From Marinobacter gudaonensis (GTDB lineage Bacteria > Pseudomonadota > Gammaproteobacteria > Pseudomonadales > Oleiphilaceae): a stretch of DNA of 64,000 nucleotides. Position 1 is the stretch's first letter, and every line of letters starts with the position of its first letter. Position numbers and translations under genes: made by a program. Below are positions 1 to 8,006 of the stretch, one piece after another. Location of the stretch: positions 434,001 to 498,000 of the forward strand of contig NZ_FOYV01000001.1 of the NCBI RefSeq assembly GCF_900115175.1, written 5' to 3'. The notes under the pieces are model-generated. The model was not told the DNA's origin and ran no database searches. It was given only the letters and a program-made list of their open reading frames with translations.

Positions 1-1
1 G

Positions 2-151
2 CCCTTCGCTTACTGGTCGGCCAGCCAGTTGGGTGCCGTTGAACTGCCGTCGCTTACGCCCTCGCTGATTGCGCTGGCGCTGGGATGGCTGGTGGTATTT
101 CCCCTGCTTCTGTACGCTCGTAGAACCCTCTATCCGGAGTTGGTCCGATGA
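2..151 (+). CDS. C-terminal tail of a membrane protein (partial)
   Basis: An open frame enters from the left edge and stops at a TGA that overlaps the ATG of the next gene (ATGA). The 49 visible residues include one strongly hydrophobic segment of about 20 residues (around SLIALALGWLVVFPLLLY) followed by a basic end, typical of a last transmembrane helix with a cytoplasmic tail. The 4-base overlap suggests translational coupling with the exported protein downstream. The family cannot be named from this fragment. Confidence 0.6.
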   Translation, partial: PFAYWSASQLGAVELPSLTPSLIALALGWLVVFPLLLYARRTLYPELVR

Positions 152-900
152 ACAGCCGCGCCACGCTGGCCGCACTTGGTCTCACAGGAATGGTTGTCTC
201 CCTGCCCTCCCAGGCCGTGGAAATGCGCTTTACCGGCACTGCCAAAGCCGATGACGGCGCTGTGATCTATACAGAGCGCCACCGGGTGACCGGTCGCTGC
301 GAGGGGGGCCAGTTCCGGCCGCTCGATCACGATGTTGCCTACCTCAGATCGGACTCGGACCACCCGTTCGCGACCAAGGACCTCAGCTATGATTCGTCGG
401 TGATCCGGCCAACCGTGGATTTTGCCCAGCCCGACTTCAATGAGCGTCTCGAGATCCGCTACCCGCAGCCCCAGCAGTTGACCATTCGCTGGAATACGCC
501 GGGGCCGGGCGACGACACGGAGAACTTTTCGGTACCGTTCACAGACCGGACTGTGGTGGATGCCGGCTTTGATAACTTTGTCCGCCAGAACTGGGAAGCC
601 GTGCTGTCGGGCCAATCCATCGAGTTTCGCTTTCTCGGCCCCACCCGCGGCGAACACTACGCCTTCGTGCTTGAAGCCGTGGAGAACCGCGAGATCGAAG
701 CAGAGCACGTTCTACAGATTCGCCCCACGGGAATGGTACTTCGCTTCCTGGTTGACCCGATCGTTCTGGGATACAACGAAAACGGGGCGCTGACGGACTA
801 CCTGGGCCTGACCAACATCCGCAAGAACCCGGACGAAAACTACTCGGCCCATATCCGCTATTCCGTGGAGACCTACCCGGATTGTGAACTGACCCCATGA
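148..900 (+). CDS. Exported protein of unknown function
   Basis: 250 residues. The N-terminus (MNSRATLAALGLTGMVVSLPSQA) looks like a Sec signal peptide with cleavage after about residue 23, so the protein is probably periplasmic or outer-membrane associated. The rest is soluble, rich in charged and aromatic residues, with no motif I recognise. It has only two cysteines (C51 region and C246 region), which could pair. Start chosen at the ATG that overlaps the stop of the upstream membrane protein gene; coupling to that gene suggests a joint role. I do not recognise the family. Confidence 0.6.
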   Translation: MNSRATLAALGLTGMVVSLPSQAVEMRFTGTAKADDGAVIYTERHRVTGRCEGGQFRPLDHDVAYLRSDSDHPFATKDLSYDSSVIRPTVDFAQPDFNERLEIRYPQPQQLTIRWNTPGPGDDTENFSVPFTDRTVVDAGFDNFVRQNWEAVLSGQSIEFRFLGPTRGEHYAFVLEAVENREIEAEHVLQIRPTGMVLRFLVDPIVLGYNENGALTDYLGLTNIRKNPDENYSAHIRYSVETYPDCELTP

Positions 901-981
901 ATCCGTCGCCCGTGCCAAGGCCGTAACCCCGGGCCGTTGTGTTAAACTCCGCCGGAAGCCACAGCCGGAGAGTGTCTCACC

Positions 982-1794
982 ATGATGTTCGTGTCGTTCA
1001 ACGTCAACAGTATCCGAACCCGCCTGCACCAGCTCGAAGCCGTCATTGACACCTTCTCGCCGGATGTGATCGGGCTTCAGGAAACCAAGGTTCAGGACGA
1101 GGACTTTCCGGCAGAAGCCGTGCGCAAGCTTGGCTATCACGTGCACTTCCACGGACAGAAAACCCACTATGGCGTTGCCCTGCTCTCAAAATCCGAACCT
1201 GAGCATGTGCAGAAGGGCTATCCCTGGGACGGTGAGGACTCACAACGCCGCCTGATCACCGGACAGTTCACCGTTAATGGCGAGCGGCTCACGGTGGTGA
1301 ACGGGTACTTTCCCCAGGGTGAGAGCCGGGATCACCCCGTGAAATTTCCCGCCAAAGAAAAGTTTTACGCCGACCTGATGCGCTACCTCGACGAACTGAA
1401 CAAGGCCGGCGGCCACGTTGTGGTGATGGGCGACATGAATATCTCTCCCACAGACCGCGACATCGGCATCGGTGCCGATAACGCCAAACGCTGGTTGCGC
1501 TCCGGCAAATGCTCTTTCCTGCCCGAGGAACGGGAGTGGCTGGCCCAGGTTGAGGCGCTTGGCTATACCGATGTCTTCCGCCACCTGCATCCTGACGAGT
1601 CAGACACCTTCAGCTGGTTCGATTACCGCAGCAAGGGCTTCGAGCGGGACCCCAAGCGCGGCCTGCGCATTGATCTGATCATGGCCAGCGATGACCTGCT
1701 GCCGAAGGCCAGACAGGCCGGCGTTTCCTATGATATCCGGGCCATGGAGCGGCCGTCCGACCATTGTCCTGTCTGGGCGAGCTTCGAGCTCTGA
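982..1794 (+). CDS. xthA: Exodeoxyribonuclease III
   Basis: 270 residues, the usual length for XthA. This Mg-dependent AP endonuclease and 3'-5' exonuclease cuts abasic sites in base excision repair. The N-terminal block [17 protein letters not shown] and the metal-binding QETKV (E34) match the endonuclease/exonuclease/phosphatase fold. [13 protein letters not shown] in the middle carries the catalytic Asp and Asn, and the C-terminal SDHCPVW holds the catalytic Asp260-His261 pair. A GGAGAG ribosome site precedes the ATG. The gene is followed 17 bases later by a TetR gene on the same strand. Confidence 0.95.
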   Translation: MMFVSFNVNSIRTRLHQLEAVIDTFSPDVIGLQETKVQDEDFPAEAVRKLGYHVHFHGQKTHYGVALLSKSEPEHVQKGYPWDGEDSQRRLITGQFTVNGERLTVVNGYFPQGESRDHPVKFPAKEKFYADLMRYLDELNKAGGHVVVMGDMNISPTDRDIGIGADNAKRWLRSGKCSFLPEEREWLAQVEALGYTDVFRHLHPDESDTFSWFDYRSKGFERDPKRGLRIDLIMASDDLLPKARQAGVSYDIRAMERPSDHCPVWASFEL

Positions 1795-1811
1795 ACACTG
1801 CCCGGCGCGAC

Positions 1812-2441
1812 ATGAAAAAACTCAAAACCCGCGACCGTATCCTCCAGACCAGCCTGGCGCTGTTTAACAGCGTCGGCGAACCCAATGTCACCACGCTGCT
1901 GATTTCCGATGAGCTGGATATCAGCCCCGGCAACCTCTATTACCATTTCAAGAGCAAGGGCGATATCGTCGAGGAATTGTTCGACGAGTATGAACGGGAA
2001 ATGATGGATCTTCTCGGGGTGCCTGAGGATGCCGATGTCACCCTGGACCAGCAGGGCTTTTTCCTGCACCTGCTGTTCGAAACGGTAGCGCGCTATCGAT
2101 TTCTCTACCAGGATCTGGTCAATGTGCTCGCTCGCTATGACCAACTGCGGGTGCGCTTCAAGCGCATTCAGAAGAAAAAGGCATTGGCGTTCCGGATAAT
2201 CTGTGACAGTTTCCGGCGCCAGGGGATGATGTCGATCGAGCCGGAGGAGCTGGACTCCCTGTGTGAACAGCTCACCCTGACCGCCTGTTACTGGAGTGCC
2301 TTCGATACCCTTTCCCACCTGGACGACCGGGAATCTGTCAATCCCGGCCGCGGCGTGTACCAGATGATGCATCTGGTTTTGCCTTACCTGGCGCCGGAAC
2401 AACGGGAAGAGGCGCGTATGATGAGCCGGGATTATCTGTAA
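1812..2441 (+). CDS. TetR/AcrR family transcriptional regulator
   Basis: 209 residues. The N-terminal 60 residues form a TetR helix-turn-helix: KTRDRILQTSLALFNSVG, then ISDELDISPGNLYYHFKSKGDIV, the typical recognition helix with the YYHF signature. The remaining ~150 residues are an all-helical ligand-binding and dimer domain with no recognisable ligand clue. An upstream in-frame start at 1764 would overlap the end of xthA; the ATG at 1812 begins directly with the basic MKKLKTRDR stretch and is preferred. The regulated genes are not evident; the convergent phasin gene ends 6 bases away. Confidence 0.9.
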   Translation: MKKLKTRDRILQTSLALFNSVGEPNVTTLLISDELDISPGNLYYHFKSKGDIVEELFDEYEREMMDLLGVPEDADVTLDQQGFFLHLLFETVARYRFLYQDLVNVLARYDQLRVRFKRIQKKKALAFRIICDSFRRQGMMSIEPEELDSLCEQLTLTACYWSAFDTLSHLDDRESVNPGRGVYQMMHLVLPYLAPEQREEARMMSRDYL

Positions 2442-2447
2442 GGCGGA

Positions 2448-2861
2448 CTACTCTTCCTCGTCGTCTGCCCGCTCCTTGAGCCTGCACAGTTCCGCCTCCA
2501 GGGCTTCGATACGACGCTCCAGGGATTCGATGTCTTCGCGACGATGAATGCCTAATCGTTTCAGCGCTCCGGAAACCCGTTCATCGAACATGTTTTCAAG
2601 GCGATCCCAGGTACCCGTCGCCCGCTCCCGTACACCTTCCACCCGGTCTTCCACGGACTTGATCTGTTTTTCGACCACGCCTCGCGTTTTGCTTTCCAGT
2701 TGTTCGCCTTCCTGGACAAGGCGATCAAAAAAGCGCCCGGTGTCCTCTTCCGCCTTGGTATAGGCTCCCAAGCCCGCAAGCCAGATCTGGCGGGCGGAAT
2801 CCTTGATCTTTGCCGCCAGCTGCGGATCGTTTTCCGGTTTTTTGTCGCTTTCGTCAGACAT
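2448..2861 (-). CDS. Phasin-like polyhydroxyalkanoate granule protein
   Basis: 137 residues. The block AAKIKDSARQIWLAGLGAYTKAEEDTGRFFDRLVQEGEQLESK is the conserved core of the poly(hydroxyalkanoate) granule-associated (PhaI/PhaF-type) phasins, which coat PHA inclusions and control their size and segregation. The C-terminal third (residues ~100-135) is a heptad-rich acidic coiled coil, expected for oligomerisation. It lacks the lysine-rich AAKP tail of PhaF, so it resembles the short PhaI form. Start set at 2861, where GAGG lies 8 bases upstream; a longer frame reaching 3059 runs through non-coding-looking sequence. No PHA synthase gene is visible in the window. Confidence 0.82.
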   Translation of the reverse strand: MSDESDKKPENDPQLAAKIKDSARQIWLAGLGAYTKAEEDTGRFFDRLVQEGEQLESKTRGVVEKQIKSVEDRVEGVRERATGTWDRLENMFDERVSGALKRLGIHRREDIESLERRIEALEAELCRLKERADDEEE

Positions 2862-3016
2862 ACAACAACCTCGGGGTGGGAATGTTTCTGCGCCACTGGC
2901 CATTGTATTACAGCTCTCTGCGGATTTCAGTCGGCCTGAGAAGTGCGCAGCGAAAGGCCGCAGTATAAAGACGCATTCAATATGAAAAAATGTTTTCAAA
3001 CGAATCCGGCTCTCGC

Positions 3017-3044
3017 TTGAAGTGTTCAAAATATAGTCAATACT
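3017..3044 (+). promoter_or_regulatory. Candidate promoter of the small RNA
   Basis: TTGAAG at 3017-3022 and AATACT at 3039-3044, each 4/6 to the sigma-70 consensus, are separated by 16 bases. They predict a transcription start near 3051, exactly at the base of a 9-bp hairpin. Sequence inspection only. Confidence 0.35.
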
Positions 3045-3050
3045 TCCCTG

Positions 3051-3143
3051 TACCGACATCCCTGCTGATGTCGGTTTGTCTGGAAGTCTTTCATGGATAC
3101 TACTCGCACGCCTCTGCCCGGCAATTTCGCCGGGCTTTTTTTT
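3051..3143 (+). ncRNA. Candidate trans-acting small RNA
   Basis: About 93 bases with the layout of an Hfq-type sRNA. A perfect 9-bp 5' hairpin (arms 3052-3060 and 3067-3075, loop CCTGCT) is followed by a ~40-base unpaired linker and a strong intrinsic terminator (7-bp GC stem 3116-3135 with eight to nine T). No protein gene on the plus strand ends upstream that would need this terminator: the nearest plus-strand gene ends at 2441 and the phasin is divergent. The short ORF starting at the ATG at 3093 would run through the terminator. I do not recognise the family. Confidence 0.45.
3116..3143 (+). terminator. Rho-independent terminator
   Basis: GCCCGGC at 3116-3122, loop AATTTC, GCCGGGC at 3129-3135, then a run of eight or more T. 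It acts on the plus strand only, because no T run follows on the other strand. It closes the candidate small RNA and insulates the YeeE gene. Confidence 0.8.
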
Positions 3144-3209
3144 GGCGATATTGCCCCCAGATATATGCTTATTCCATAATTAACCGGAATCGCTTCTGGA
3201 GATTTGCCT

Positions 3210-3647
3210 ATGATTGACATTGCCTGGAACAGTTTCACGCCCTGGTCCGCCCTCGGCGGCGGCATCCTGATTGGCCTGGCGGCCGCCAGTTTCATCCTGC
3301 TCAATGGCCGGATTGCCGGCATCAGCGGTATCCTCGGTGGTCTTCTCGCTCCCACAAAGGGCGATATCCTTTGGCGCCTCGCCTTCCTCGGCGGGCTTGT
3401 TGGCGCCCCACTGCTCTGGCTGGTCGTCGCCGAACTACCCCCGATCCGGATTGAGGCGGGCTACCCCGCTGTGATCATCGCCGGCTTGCTTGTTGGCGTG
3501 GGCACCCGCTATGGCTCCGGCTGCACCAGTGGCCATGGTGTCTGCGGGCTTTCAAGGTTATCTGTTCGATCACTGGCGGCCACTGCCAGCTTTATGGGTG
3601 CCGGTTTCGTCACCGTTTATGTGATCCGCCATCTGTTGGGAGTCTGA
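3210..3647 (+). CDS. YeeE/YedE family sulfur-compound membrane protein, first half
   Basis: 145 residues, mostly hydrophobic, with about four membrane helices. This is the N-terminal half-type of the YeeE/YedE (TsuA-like) family, which in characterised members imports thiosulfate or related sulfur species. The signature GSGCTSGHGVCG (C105, C112) near the C-terminus carries the conserved cysteines of the substrate path. An in-frame TTG lies two codons upstream, but GGAG at 3198-3201 is well spaced for the ATG at 3210. The second half is encoded 4 bases downstream, so the two probably make one heteromeric channel. Confidence 0.87.
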   Translation: MIDIAWNSFTPWSALGGGILIGLAAASFILLNGRIAGISGILGGLLAPTKGDILWRLAFLGGLVGAPLLWLVVAELPPIRIEAGYPAVIIAGLLVGVGTRYGSGCTSGHGVCGLSRLSVRSLAATASFMGAGFVTVYVIRHLLGV

Positions 3648-3651
3648 GGCC

Positions 3652-4077
3652 ATGAGATACACACTTGCTTCACTGTTCGCCGGTCTGATTTTCGGAGCGG
3701 GCCTGCTCGTATCGGGCATGGCCAACCCTGAAAAAGTACTGGGCTTTCTCGATATCGCGGGCCAATGGGATCCTTCCCTTGCCCTGGTAATGGCTGGCGC
3801 CATTCTGGTGGGTATTTTTGCCTTTACCATCGCGCGCCAGCGCACGCTGTCGTTCCTCGGGTTCAGCATGAAGCTTCCCTCCAGCACCAAAGTCGACAAA
3901 CGCCTGGTTGTTGGTGGACTGACCTTCGGAGTCGGCTGGGGAATCGCCGGATTCTGTCCGGGCCCCGGCCTGGTGGCACTGGGTGCCGGCGAAGCCAAAG
4001 CCGTTGTGTTTGTAGCGGCCATGGTAGCCGGCATGGCGCTGTTTGAAGTGATCGAGCGGCAGCGCGCGAAAGCCTGA
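3652..4077 (+). CDS. YeeE/YedE family sulfur-compound membrane protein, second half
   Basis: 141 residues with about four membrane helices, the DUF6691-type partner of the preceding gene. GIAGFCPGPGLVALG (C102) is the second conserved cysteine motif of YeeE proteins, and MANPEKVLGFLDI near residues 23-35 is a typical loop of the family. The 4-base gap to the upstream gene implies co-translation and a two-chain transporter, whereas E. coli YeeE is a single chain. The next gene is a small phosphatase or sulfurtransferase-like protein often found with such pairs. Substrate (thiosulfate or sulfide) is inferred from the family. Confidence 0.87.
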   Translation: MRYTLASLFAGLIFGAGLLVSGMANPEKVLGFLDIAGQWDPSLALVMAGAILVGIFAFTIARQRTLSFLGFSMKLPSSTKVDKRLVVGGLTFGVGWGIAGFCPGPGLVALGAGEAKAVVFVAAMVAGMALFEVIERQRAKA

Positions 4078-4175
4078 CCGATTTCTGATACCTTTCTTCG
4101 CCATCAGCCTGAAACAGCGGCCGGGGTATGCGATGATGCCTGCATTCCCGCGGCCCAACCTGAAGAGGACACCCG

Positions 4176-4607
4176 ATGGACCCCCGAAAGATTGACGACT
4201 CCATTTCCGTAGCCCCCCAGATTTCGGTAGACGACGTTGCCGAGGCCGCCCGTCTCGGCTTCCGAACCCTGGTGGCCAACCGACCTGATCACGAAGAACC
4301 CGGGCAACCGCCGATGTCAGAGCTGGAAGCCGCCGCGCGCAACCACGGCCTCAATTGGGTATACATGCCGGTCGAGTCCGGCAACATCACCGATCAGGAC
4401 GTGGACCGCTTCGCCCCAATGATCCGTGACGCCGAGAAGCCCGTACTGGCCTTTTGTCGGTCAGGCACCCGCTGCACGGTTCTGTGGGCGCTGAGCGCGG
4501 CCCGCCACACCCCCGCCAACGAGATTTTCACCAAGGCTCGCGGCGCAGGGTATGATATCGCCGGTCTGGCGCCCCGCATGGCCCAACAGGCGTCCAGGCA
4601 GGACTGA
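4176..4607 (+). CDS. TIGR01244-type phosphatase / sulfurtransferase-like protein (Blh domain)
   Basis: 143 residues. The family has a cysteine-phosphatase fold; in some bacteria the same domain is fused to a persulfide dioxygenase-like metallohydrolase (Blh/BigR operon). The P-loop is CRSGTR (C94 to R99), with VANRPDHEEPGQP (residues 33-45) and YMPVESGNIT (63-72) as the other family blocks. Its place behind a YeeE pair fits a role in sulfide or persulfide handling, although the reaction has not been settled for this family. No signal peptide, so cytoplasmic. It is 98 bases from the YeeE pair and may have its own promoter. Confidence 0.82.
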   Translation: MDPRKIDDSISVAPQISVDDVAEAARLGFRTLVANRPDHEEPGQPPMSELEAAARNHGLNWVYMPVESGNITDQDVDRFAPMIRDAEKPVLAFCRSGTRCTVLWALSAARHTPANEIFTKARGAGYDIAGLAPRMAQQASRQD

Positions 4608-4642
4608 CATCCCAAGAGCCAACCACTGTCAGGATCAATAGA

Positions 4643-5752
4643 ATGCGATACAAAGGTTCCGAGAACTTCAGCCACAACCAGCCCGCACGACTGGGGGTGC
4701 TGGTTACCAACCTGGGCACGCCGGATGCACCCACGACCTCTGCCCTGCGTAGGTATCTGGCTGAGTTTCTCTCGGATCCACGGGTGGTTGAGCTGCCCCG
4801 CCCGCTCTGGTGGTTGATTCTGCATGGTGTGATTCTGCGCATCAGGCCAAGGCGCAGCGCCCAGGCCTATGCCGGCGTATGGCAGCAGGACGGATCGCCG
4901 CTGCTTATTCACACCGCCAAACAGGCGGAAGGCATCAGGGAGGCTTTAAAGGCCAGGTACGGACCCGACGTGGTGGTGGGTTTTGCCATGCGCTATGGCA
5001 ATCCATCCATACCACGGGTTCTGGATGAGATGCAGGAACAGGGTGTCCGGAAATTGCTGGTGCTGCCACTCTACCCCCAGTACTCGGCGTCCACCTCCGC
5101 TTCTACGTTCGATGCCATTGCAAAGGATTTCAGCAAGCGGCGCTGGCTGCCGGATTTCAGGTTTATCTCTCACTACCCGGACTACCCGCCTTACATTGAG
5201 GCCATGGCGCGCCACATCGAGGCGCACTGGGCCAACCACGGTCGCAACCAGAAGCTCGTATTTTCCTATCACGGGGTGCCGCTGAAATACCTGACCAAGG
5301 GCGATCCCTACCACTGTGAATGCCACAAGACCTCGCGGCTGCTGGCCGAACGCCTTGGTCTGGGACGGGACGATTACCTGACCACCTTTCAGTCCCGATT
5401 CGGCAAGGAAGAGTGGCTGAAACCCTACACCGACGAGACCCTCAAGGCGCTCCCCGGCCAGGGCACCAAGTCGATCGACGTGTTCTGCCCCGGGTTTTCC
5501 TCAGACTGTCTGGAAACGATCGAGGAGATCAACGAGGAAAATCGGGAGTACTTCATGGAAGCCGGCGGTGAAGCGTTCAGTTACATCACGGCCCTCAATG
5601 CCACACCTGGCCACATTGACGCTCTCGTGCAACTGATTGAGGAAAATCTTCAGGGCTGGCAGAAACCTGCTAACGAGCCGGAAGACCTGTCAGCGCGACA
5701 GCAACGTGCAGATGAGCAGAAAGGCCTGACGTATCCGGGCCGGGATCTTTGA
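4643..5752 (+). CDS. hemH: Ferrochelatase
   Basis: 369 residues, normal for the family. It inserts ferrous iron into protoporphyrin IX, the last step of heme synthesis, at the inner face of the membrane. VTNLGTPDAP near the N-terminus, FSYHGVP with the metal-binding His210, CHKTSRLLAERLGL, and PGFSSDCLETIEEI with Glu291 are the family hallmarks. The C-terminal ~30 residues are polar and variable. Start at the ATG at 4643 gives the usual N-terminus; an AGGATC stretch lies upstream. The gene is followed by a tRNA on the opposite strand. Confidence 0.95.
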   Translation: MRYKGSENFSHNQPARLGVLVTNLGTPDAPTTSALRRYLAEFLSDPRVVELPRPLWWLILHGVILRIRPRRSAQAYAGVWQQDGSPLLIHTAKQAEGIREALKARYGPDVVVGFAMRYGNPSIPRVLDEMQEQGVRKLLVLPLYPQYSASTSASTFDAIAKDFSKRRWLPDFRFISHYPDYPPYIEAMARHIEAHWANHGRNQKLVFSYHGVPLKYLTKGDPYHCECHKTSRLLAERLGLGRDDYLTTFQSRFGKEEWLKPYTDETLKALPGQGTKSIDVFCPGFSSDCLETIEEINEENREYFMEAGGEAFSYITALNATPGHIDALVQLIEENLQGWQKPANEPEDLSARQQRADEQKGLTYPGRDL

Positions 5753-5835
5753 TTCCGGTTCGGCCGCCATATTTGGCCATCATCGACTATAGAATTTGGG
5801 AAATTCAGGAAATCTGGAGAGGAAGAAAGGAAAAA

Positions 5836-5926
5836 TGGCGGTGGGCCAGGGATTCGAACCCCGGGAGGGCTACTAACCCTCGGCGGTTTTCAAGACCGCT
5901 GCATTCAGCCACTCTGCCAGCCCACC
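5836..5926 (-). tRNA. tRNA-Ser (TGA anticodon)
   Basis: A 91-base tRNA including an encoded 3' CCA. The 7-bp acceptor stem pairs GGTGGGC (5' end at 5926) with GCCCACC, with G as discriminator. The anticodon loop is CTTGAAA, giving anticodon TGA, which reads UCA and UCG. The long variable arm of class II serine tRNAs is present, and the T arm contains GGTTCGAATCC. Confidence 0.95.
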
Positions 5927-5961
5927 GTTTTTCCATTGCTGCCGTTGCGACAGCGGTGAGC

Positions 5962-5989
5962 ATGATACCGGAATTGCCTGTGCTGTCAA
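5962..5989 (-). promoter_or_regulatory. Promoter of tRNA-Ser
   Basis: On the minus strand a perfect TTGACA (5984-5989) and TATCAT (5962-5967, 5/6) are separated by 16 bases. The predicted start near 5955 leaves a leader of about 29 bases before the tRNA. Confidence 0.7.
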
Positions 5990-6070
5990 CGCTCTGCATA
6001 AAACCCGCCGTATTTTTAAACATTAACGGTTTTTAATGGAATCCGGGAACAAGTTTCCTGTCGTAAATGA

Positions 6071-6098
6071 TTGAAAGTTGCGTATCTGACATTATGAT
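6071..6098 (+). promoter_or_regulatory. Promoter of the Bax inhibitor-1 family gene
   Basis: TTGAAA at 6071-6076 (5/6) and TATGAT at 6093-6098 (5/6) with a 16-base spacer. The predicted start near 6105 gives a leader of about 30 bases. Confidence 0.55.
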
Positions 6099-6135
6099 GG
6101 GAATCAGTATCCAGTCGTTATAAACGGAGATGACA

Positions 6136-6834
6136 ATGGAAGACAGACGATTCGGCGTTCAGAACTCACAGGGAGCCTATTCAACTCCCCAGACAGAACG
6201 CGCGACCACAGGTATCAGCGATGATGCCATGAAGGTGTTGCGTAACACCTACATGCTCCTCGGCATGACCCTGGCCTTTTCGGCACTTACCGCGTTCCTG
6301 AACATGAACGGTACCCATCCGGGCTTTCTGATCACCATTGTGGGATACATTGGCTTGCTGTTCGCCACCTACAAGCTGAAAAATAGCCCCTGGGGTATTG
6401 TGACCACCTTCGCGCTCACCGGCTTCATGGGCTATACCCTTGGGCCGATCATTGGCGCATTCGTGGCCGCTGGAGCTTCCCAGATCGTCGCTCAGGCGCT
6501 GACCCTCACAGCCGTGGCATTTGTGGGCCTGTCCGCCACCGCGATCATCACCAAAAAGGACTTCAGCTTCATGTCCAGCTTCCTGACCGCCGGCGCATTC
6601 GTGCTGATCGGCGCCATGGTGCTGGCCTTCATTATGGAGAGTTCGGCGCTGCATCTGGCTGTTTCCGCCGGCTTCACGATCTTTGCCTCAATCATGATCC
6701 TGTTTGAGACCAGTCAGATCATCAAGGGCGGCGAGCGCAATTACATCATCGCCACGGTGGGCCTCTATGTGTCCATCTATAACCTCTTTGTGAGTCTGCT
6801 GCACCTGCTCTCCGCCTTCAGCGGCGAAGACTGA
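6136..6834 (+). CDS. Bax inhibitor-1 / YccA family membrane protein
   Basis: 233 residues. After a ~30-residue polar N-terminus come seven hydrophobic segments from about residue 35, the pattern of the BI-1 (TMBIM) family. E. coli YccA binds FtsH and modulates its degradation of membrane proteins; some bacterial members leak calcium. The final block ERNYIIATVGLYVSIYNLFVSLLHLL with its intramembrane acidic and Asn residues is the family signature. Two in-frame ATGs exist (6130, 6136); GGAG at 6126-6129 is spaced correctly for 6136. A terminator follows. Confidence 0.9.
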   Translation: MEDRRFGVQNSQGAYSTPQTERATTGISDDAMKVLRNTYMLLGMTLAFSALTAFLNMNGTHPGFLITIVGYIGLLFATYKLKNSPWGIVTTFALTGFMGYTLGPIIGAFVAAGASQIVAQALTLTAVAFVGLSATAIITKKDFSFMSSFLTAGAFVLIGAMVLAFIMESSALHLAVSAGFTIFASIMILFETSQIIKGGERNYIIATVGLYVSIYNLFVSLLHLLSAFSGED

Positions 6835-6858
6835 GACAGGCTCAACAGTCCCTTATGC

Positions 6859-6885
6859 GAGCCCCGGCAGTTGCCGGGGCTTTTG
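6859..6885 (+). terminator. Rho-independent terminator of the BI-1 family gene
   Basis: An AGCCCCGGCA / TGCCGGGGCT stem with a minimal loop, followed by TTTTGCTTT. It lies 25 bases after the stop codon. Confidence 0.8.
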
Positions 6886-6946
6886 CTTTAGGTACACTGA
6901 AAGCCTCGAACTCTGATCCACGCCCCAAACGCAAAGAACGGTAATC

Positions 6947-7363
6947 ATGGCCGCCACTGATCGCGACTCCTTTACCCTGGTAATCACCGGTGCGCCTTAC
7001 GCGTCACAGGCGCCCCAGACCGCCCTGGCCTTTGCCAGGGCCGCGCTGGAGGCAGGCCACCGCATAGACCGGGTTTTTCTGTATGGCGATGGCGTGCATC
7101 TGGCCTCGGCGCTCAGCACGCCTCCGTCCGACGAAACCCACTGGCCCCGGGAATGGGCCAGCTTCCTACAGACGCAGGAAATTCCGGGTATTGTTTGTAT
7201 CGCTTCGGCGCTGCGCCGCGGCCTGGTGGATGAGTCGGAACAGCGGCGTTACGAACTGGCCTCCCACAACCTGCTTTCCCCGTTCCAGATTGCTGGCCTT
7301 GGGGAATGGGTTGAAGGGCGGATCAAATCCACGCGCACACTCTATTTCCACGGAGGGAACTGA
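6947..7363 (+). CDS. tusD: Sulfur relay protein TusD
   Basis: 138 residues, DsrE-like fold. TusD is the catalytic subunit of the TusBCD heterohexamer, which takes persulfide sulfur from TusA and passes it to TusE for 2-thiolation of wobble uridine in Lys, Glu and Gln tRNAs. The conserved acceptor cysteine is C84 in IPGIVCIASALRRG; FLYGDGVHLA (44-53) is the other family block. It heads a tusDCBE operon in the usual order, with 2 bases to tusC. A 10-residue N-terminal extension precedes the FTLVITGAPY strand. Confidence 0.93.
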   Translation: MAATDRDSFTLVITGAPYASQAPQTALAFARAALEAGHRIDRVFLYGDGVHLASALSTPPSDETHWPREWASFLQTQEIPGIVCIASALRRGLVDESEQRRYELASHNLLSPFQIAGLGEWVEGRIKSTRTLYFHGGN

Positions 7364-7365
7364 CC

Positions 7366-7716
7366 ATGGCCACGCTGATCGTAATCGACCAGGCGCCCTA
7401 CGGCAGCTGGGCAGGCAGGGAGGCGCTGGATATGACATTTTCACTGGCAGCCTTTGACCAGGAGGCCGCGTTGCTGTTCACCGGGCCTGGCGTGAACTGG
7501 CTCCGGAAGGCTCAGCAGGCATCAGAAATCGGCCAGAAGACCGTGGAAAAGAACCTGGCCGCGGCGCCGGTTTTCGGCATAGACGCGATCATGGCTGACC
7601 GCTCCGCCTGCGCTTCCTACGGCCTGAGTGAGGCGTCGATGATCCCGGGCGTCACTCTGGTGGAATCGGGCCCGGACCTTTTCCGTCAATACGATCACGC
7701 AGCGTTCGCAGGTTAA
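7366..7716 (+). CDS. tusC: Sulfur relay protein TusC
   Basis: 116 residues, DsrF-like. TusC packs with TusB and TusD in the cytoplasmic sulfur relay complex and is not thought to carry the transferred sulfur. The N-terminal IVIDQAPYGSWAGREALDMTFSLAAFDQEAALLFTGPGVNWL matches the DsrF strand-helix pattern. An SD-like GGAGGG precedes the ATG. It lies between tusD and tusB with 2- and 3-base gaps. Confidence 0.92.
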   Translation: MATLIVIDQAPYGSWAGREALDMTFSLAAFDQEAALLFTGPGVNWLRKAQQASEIGQKTVEKNLAAAPVFGIDAIMADRSACASYGLSEASMIPGVTLVESGPDLFRQYDHAAFAG

Positions 7717-7719
7717 GCC

Positions 7720-8001
7720 ATGGCAGAGTATTCAACCCTGCACATTCTCAACAAAGCCCCGGAGCATCCGCGTACCGGACACTGTCTGGCGGCGCTGGCG
7801 CCCGACGATGCCCTGCTCCTGATTGAAAACGCCACCCTTCTACTGGCCACCCAAAGCGCGCCGGCTACGTGCCAGCTGTTCGCATCGGCGCCGGATATTC
7901 AGGCCCGGGGGCTGCAGGCGGACACGGAACAGGTGAAGACGGTGGGTTACAGCGACATGGTATCGCTGTCACTGGCGGCGAAGCGGGTAATCAGCTGGTA
8001 G
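7720..8001 (+). CDS. tusB: Sulfur relay protein TusB
   Basis: 93 residues, DsrH-like; the smallest subunit of TusBCD. LHILNKAPEHPRTGHCLAALAPDDALLLIENATLLL is the conserved N-terminal half of the family. It follows tusC by 3 bases and is followed by tusE 5 bases later, so all four are translated as one unit. Confidence 0.9.
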   Translation: MAEYSTLHILNKAPEHPRTGHCLAALAPDDALLLIENATLLLATQSAPATCQLFASAPDIQARGLQADTEQVKTVGYSDMVSLSLAAKRVISW

Positions 8002-8006
8002 GCATT

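Noticed and set aside
3093..3217. A short plus-strand ORF starting at the ATG at 3093
   Set aside because: It would read through the strong terminator at 3116-3143 and has no ribosome site; the region fits an RNA better.
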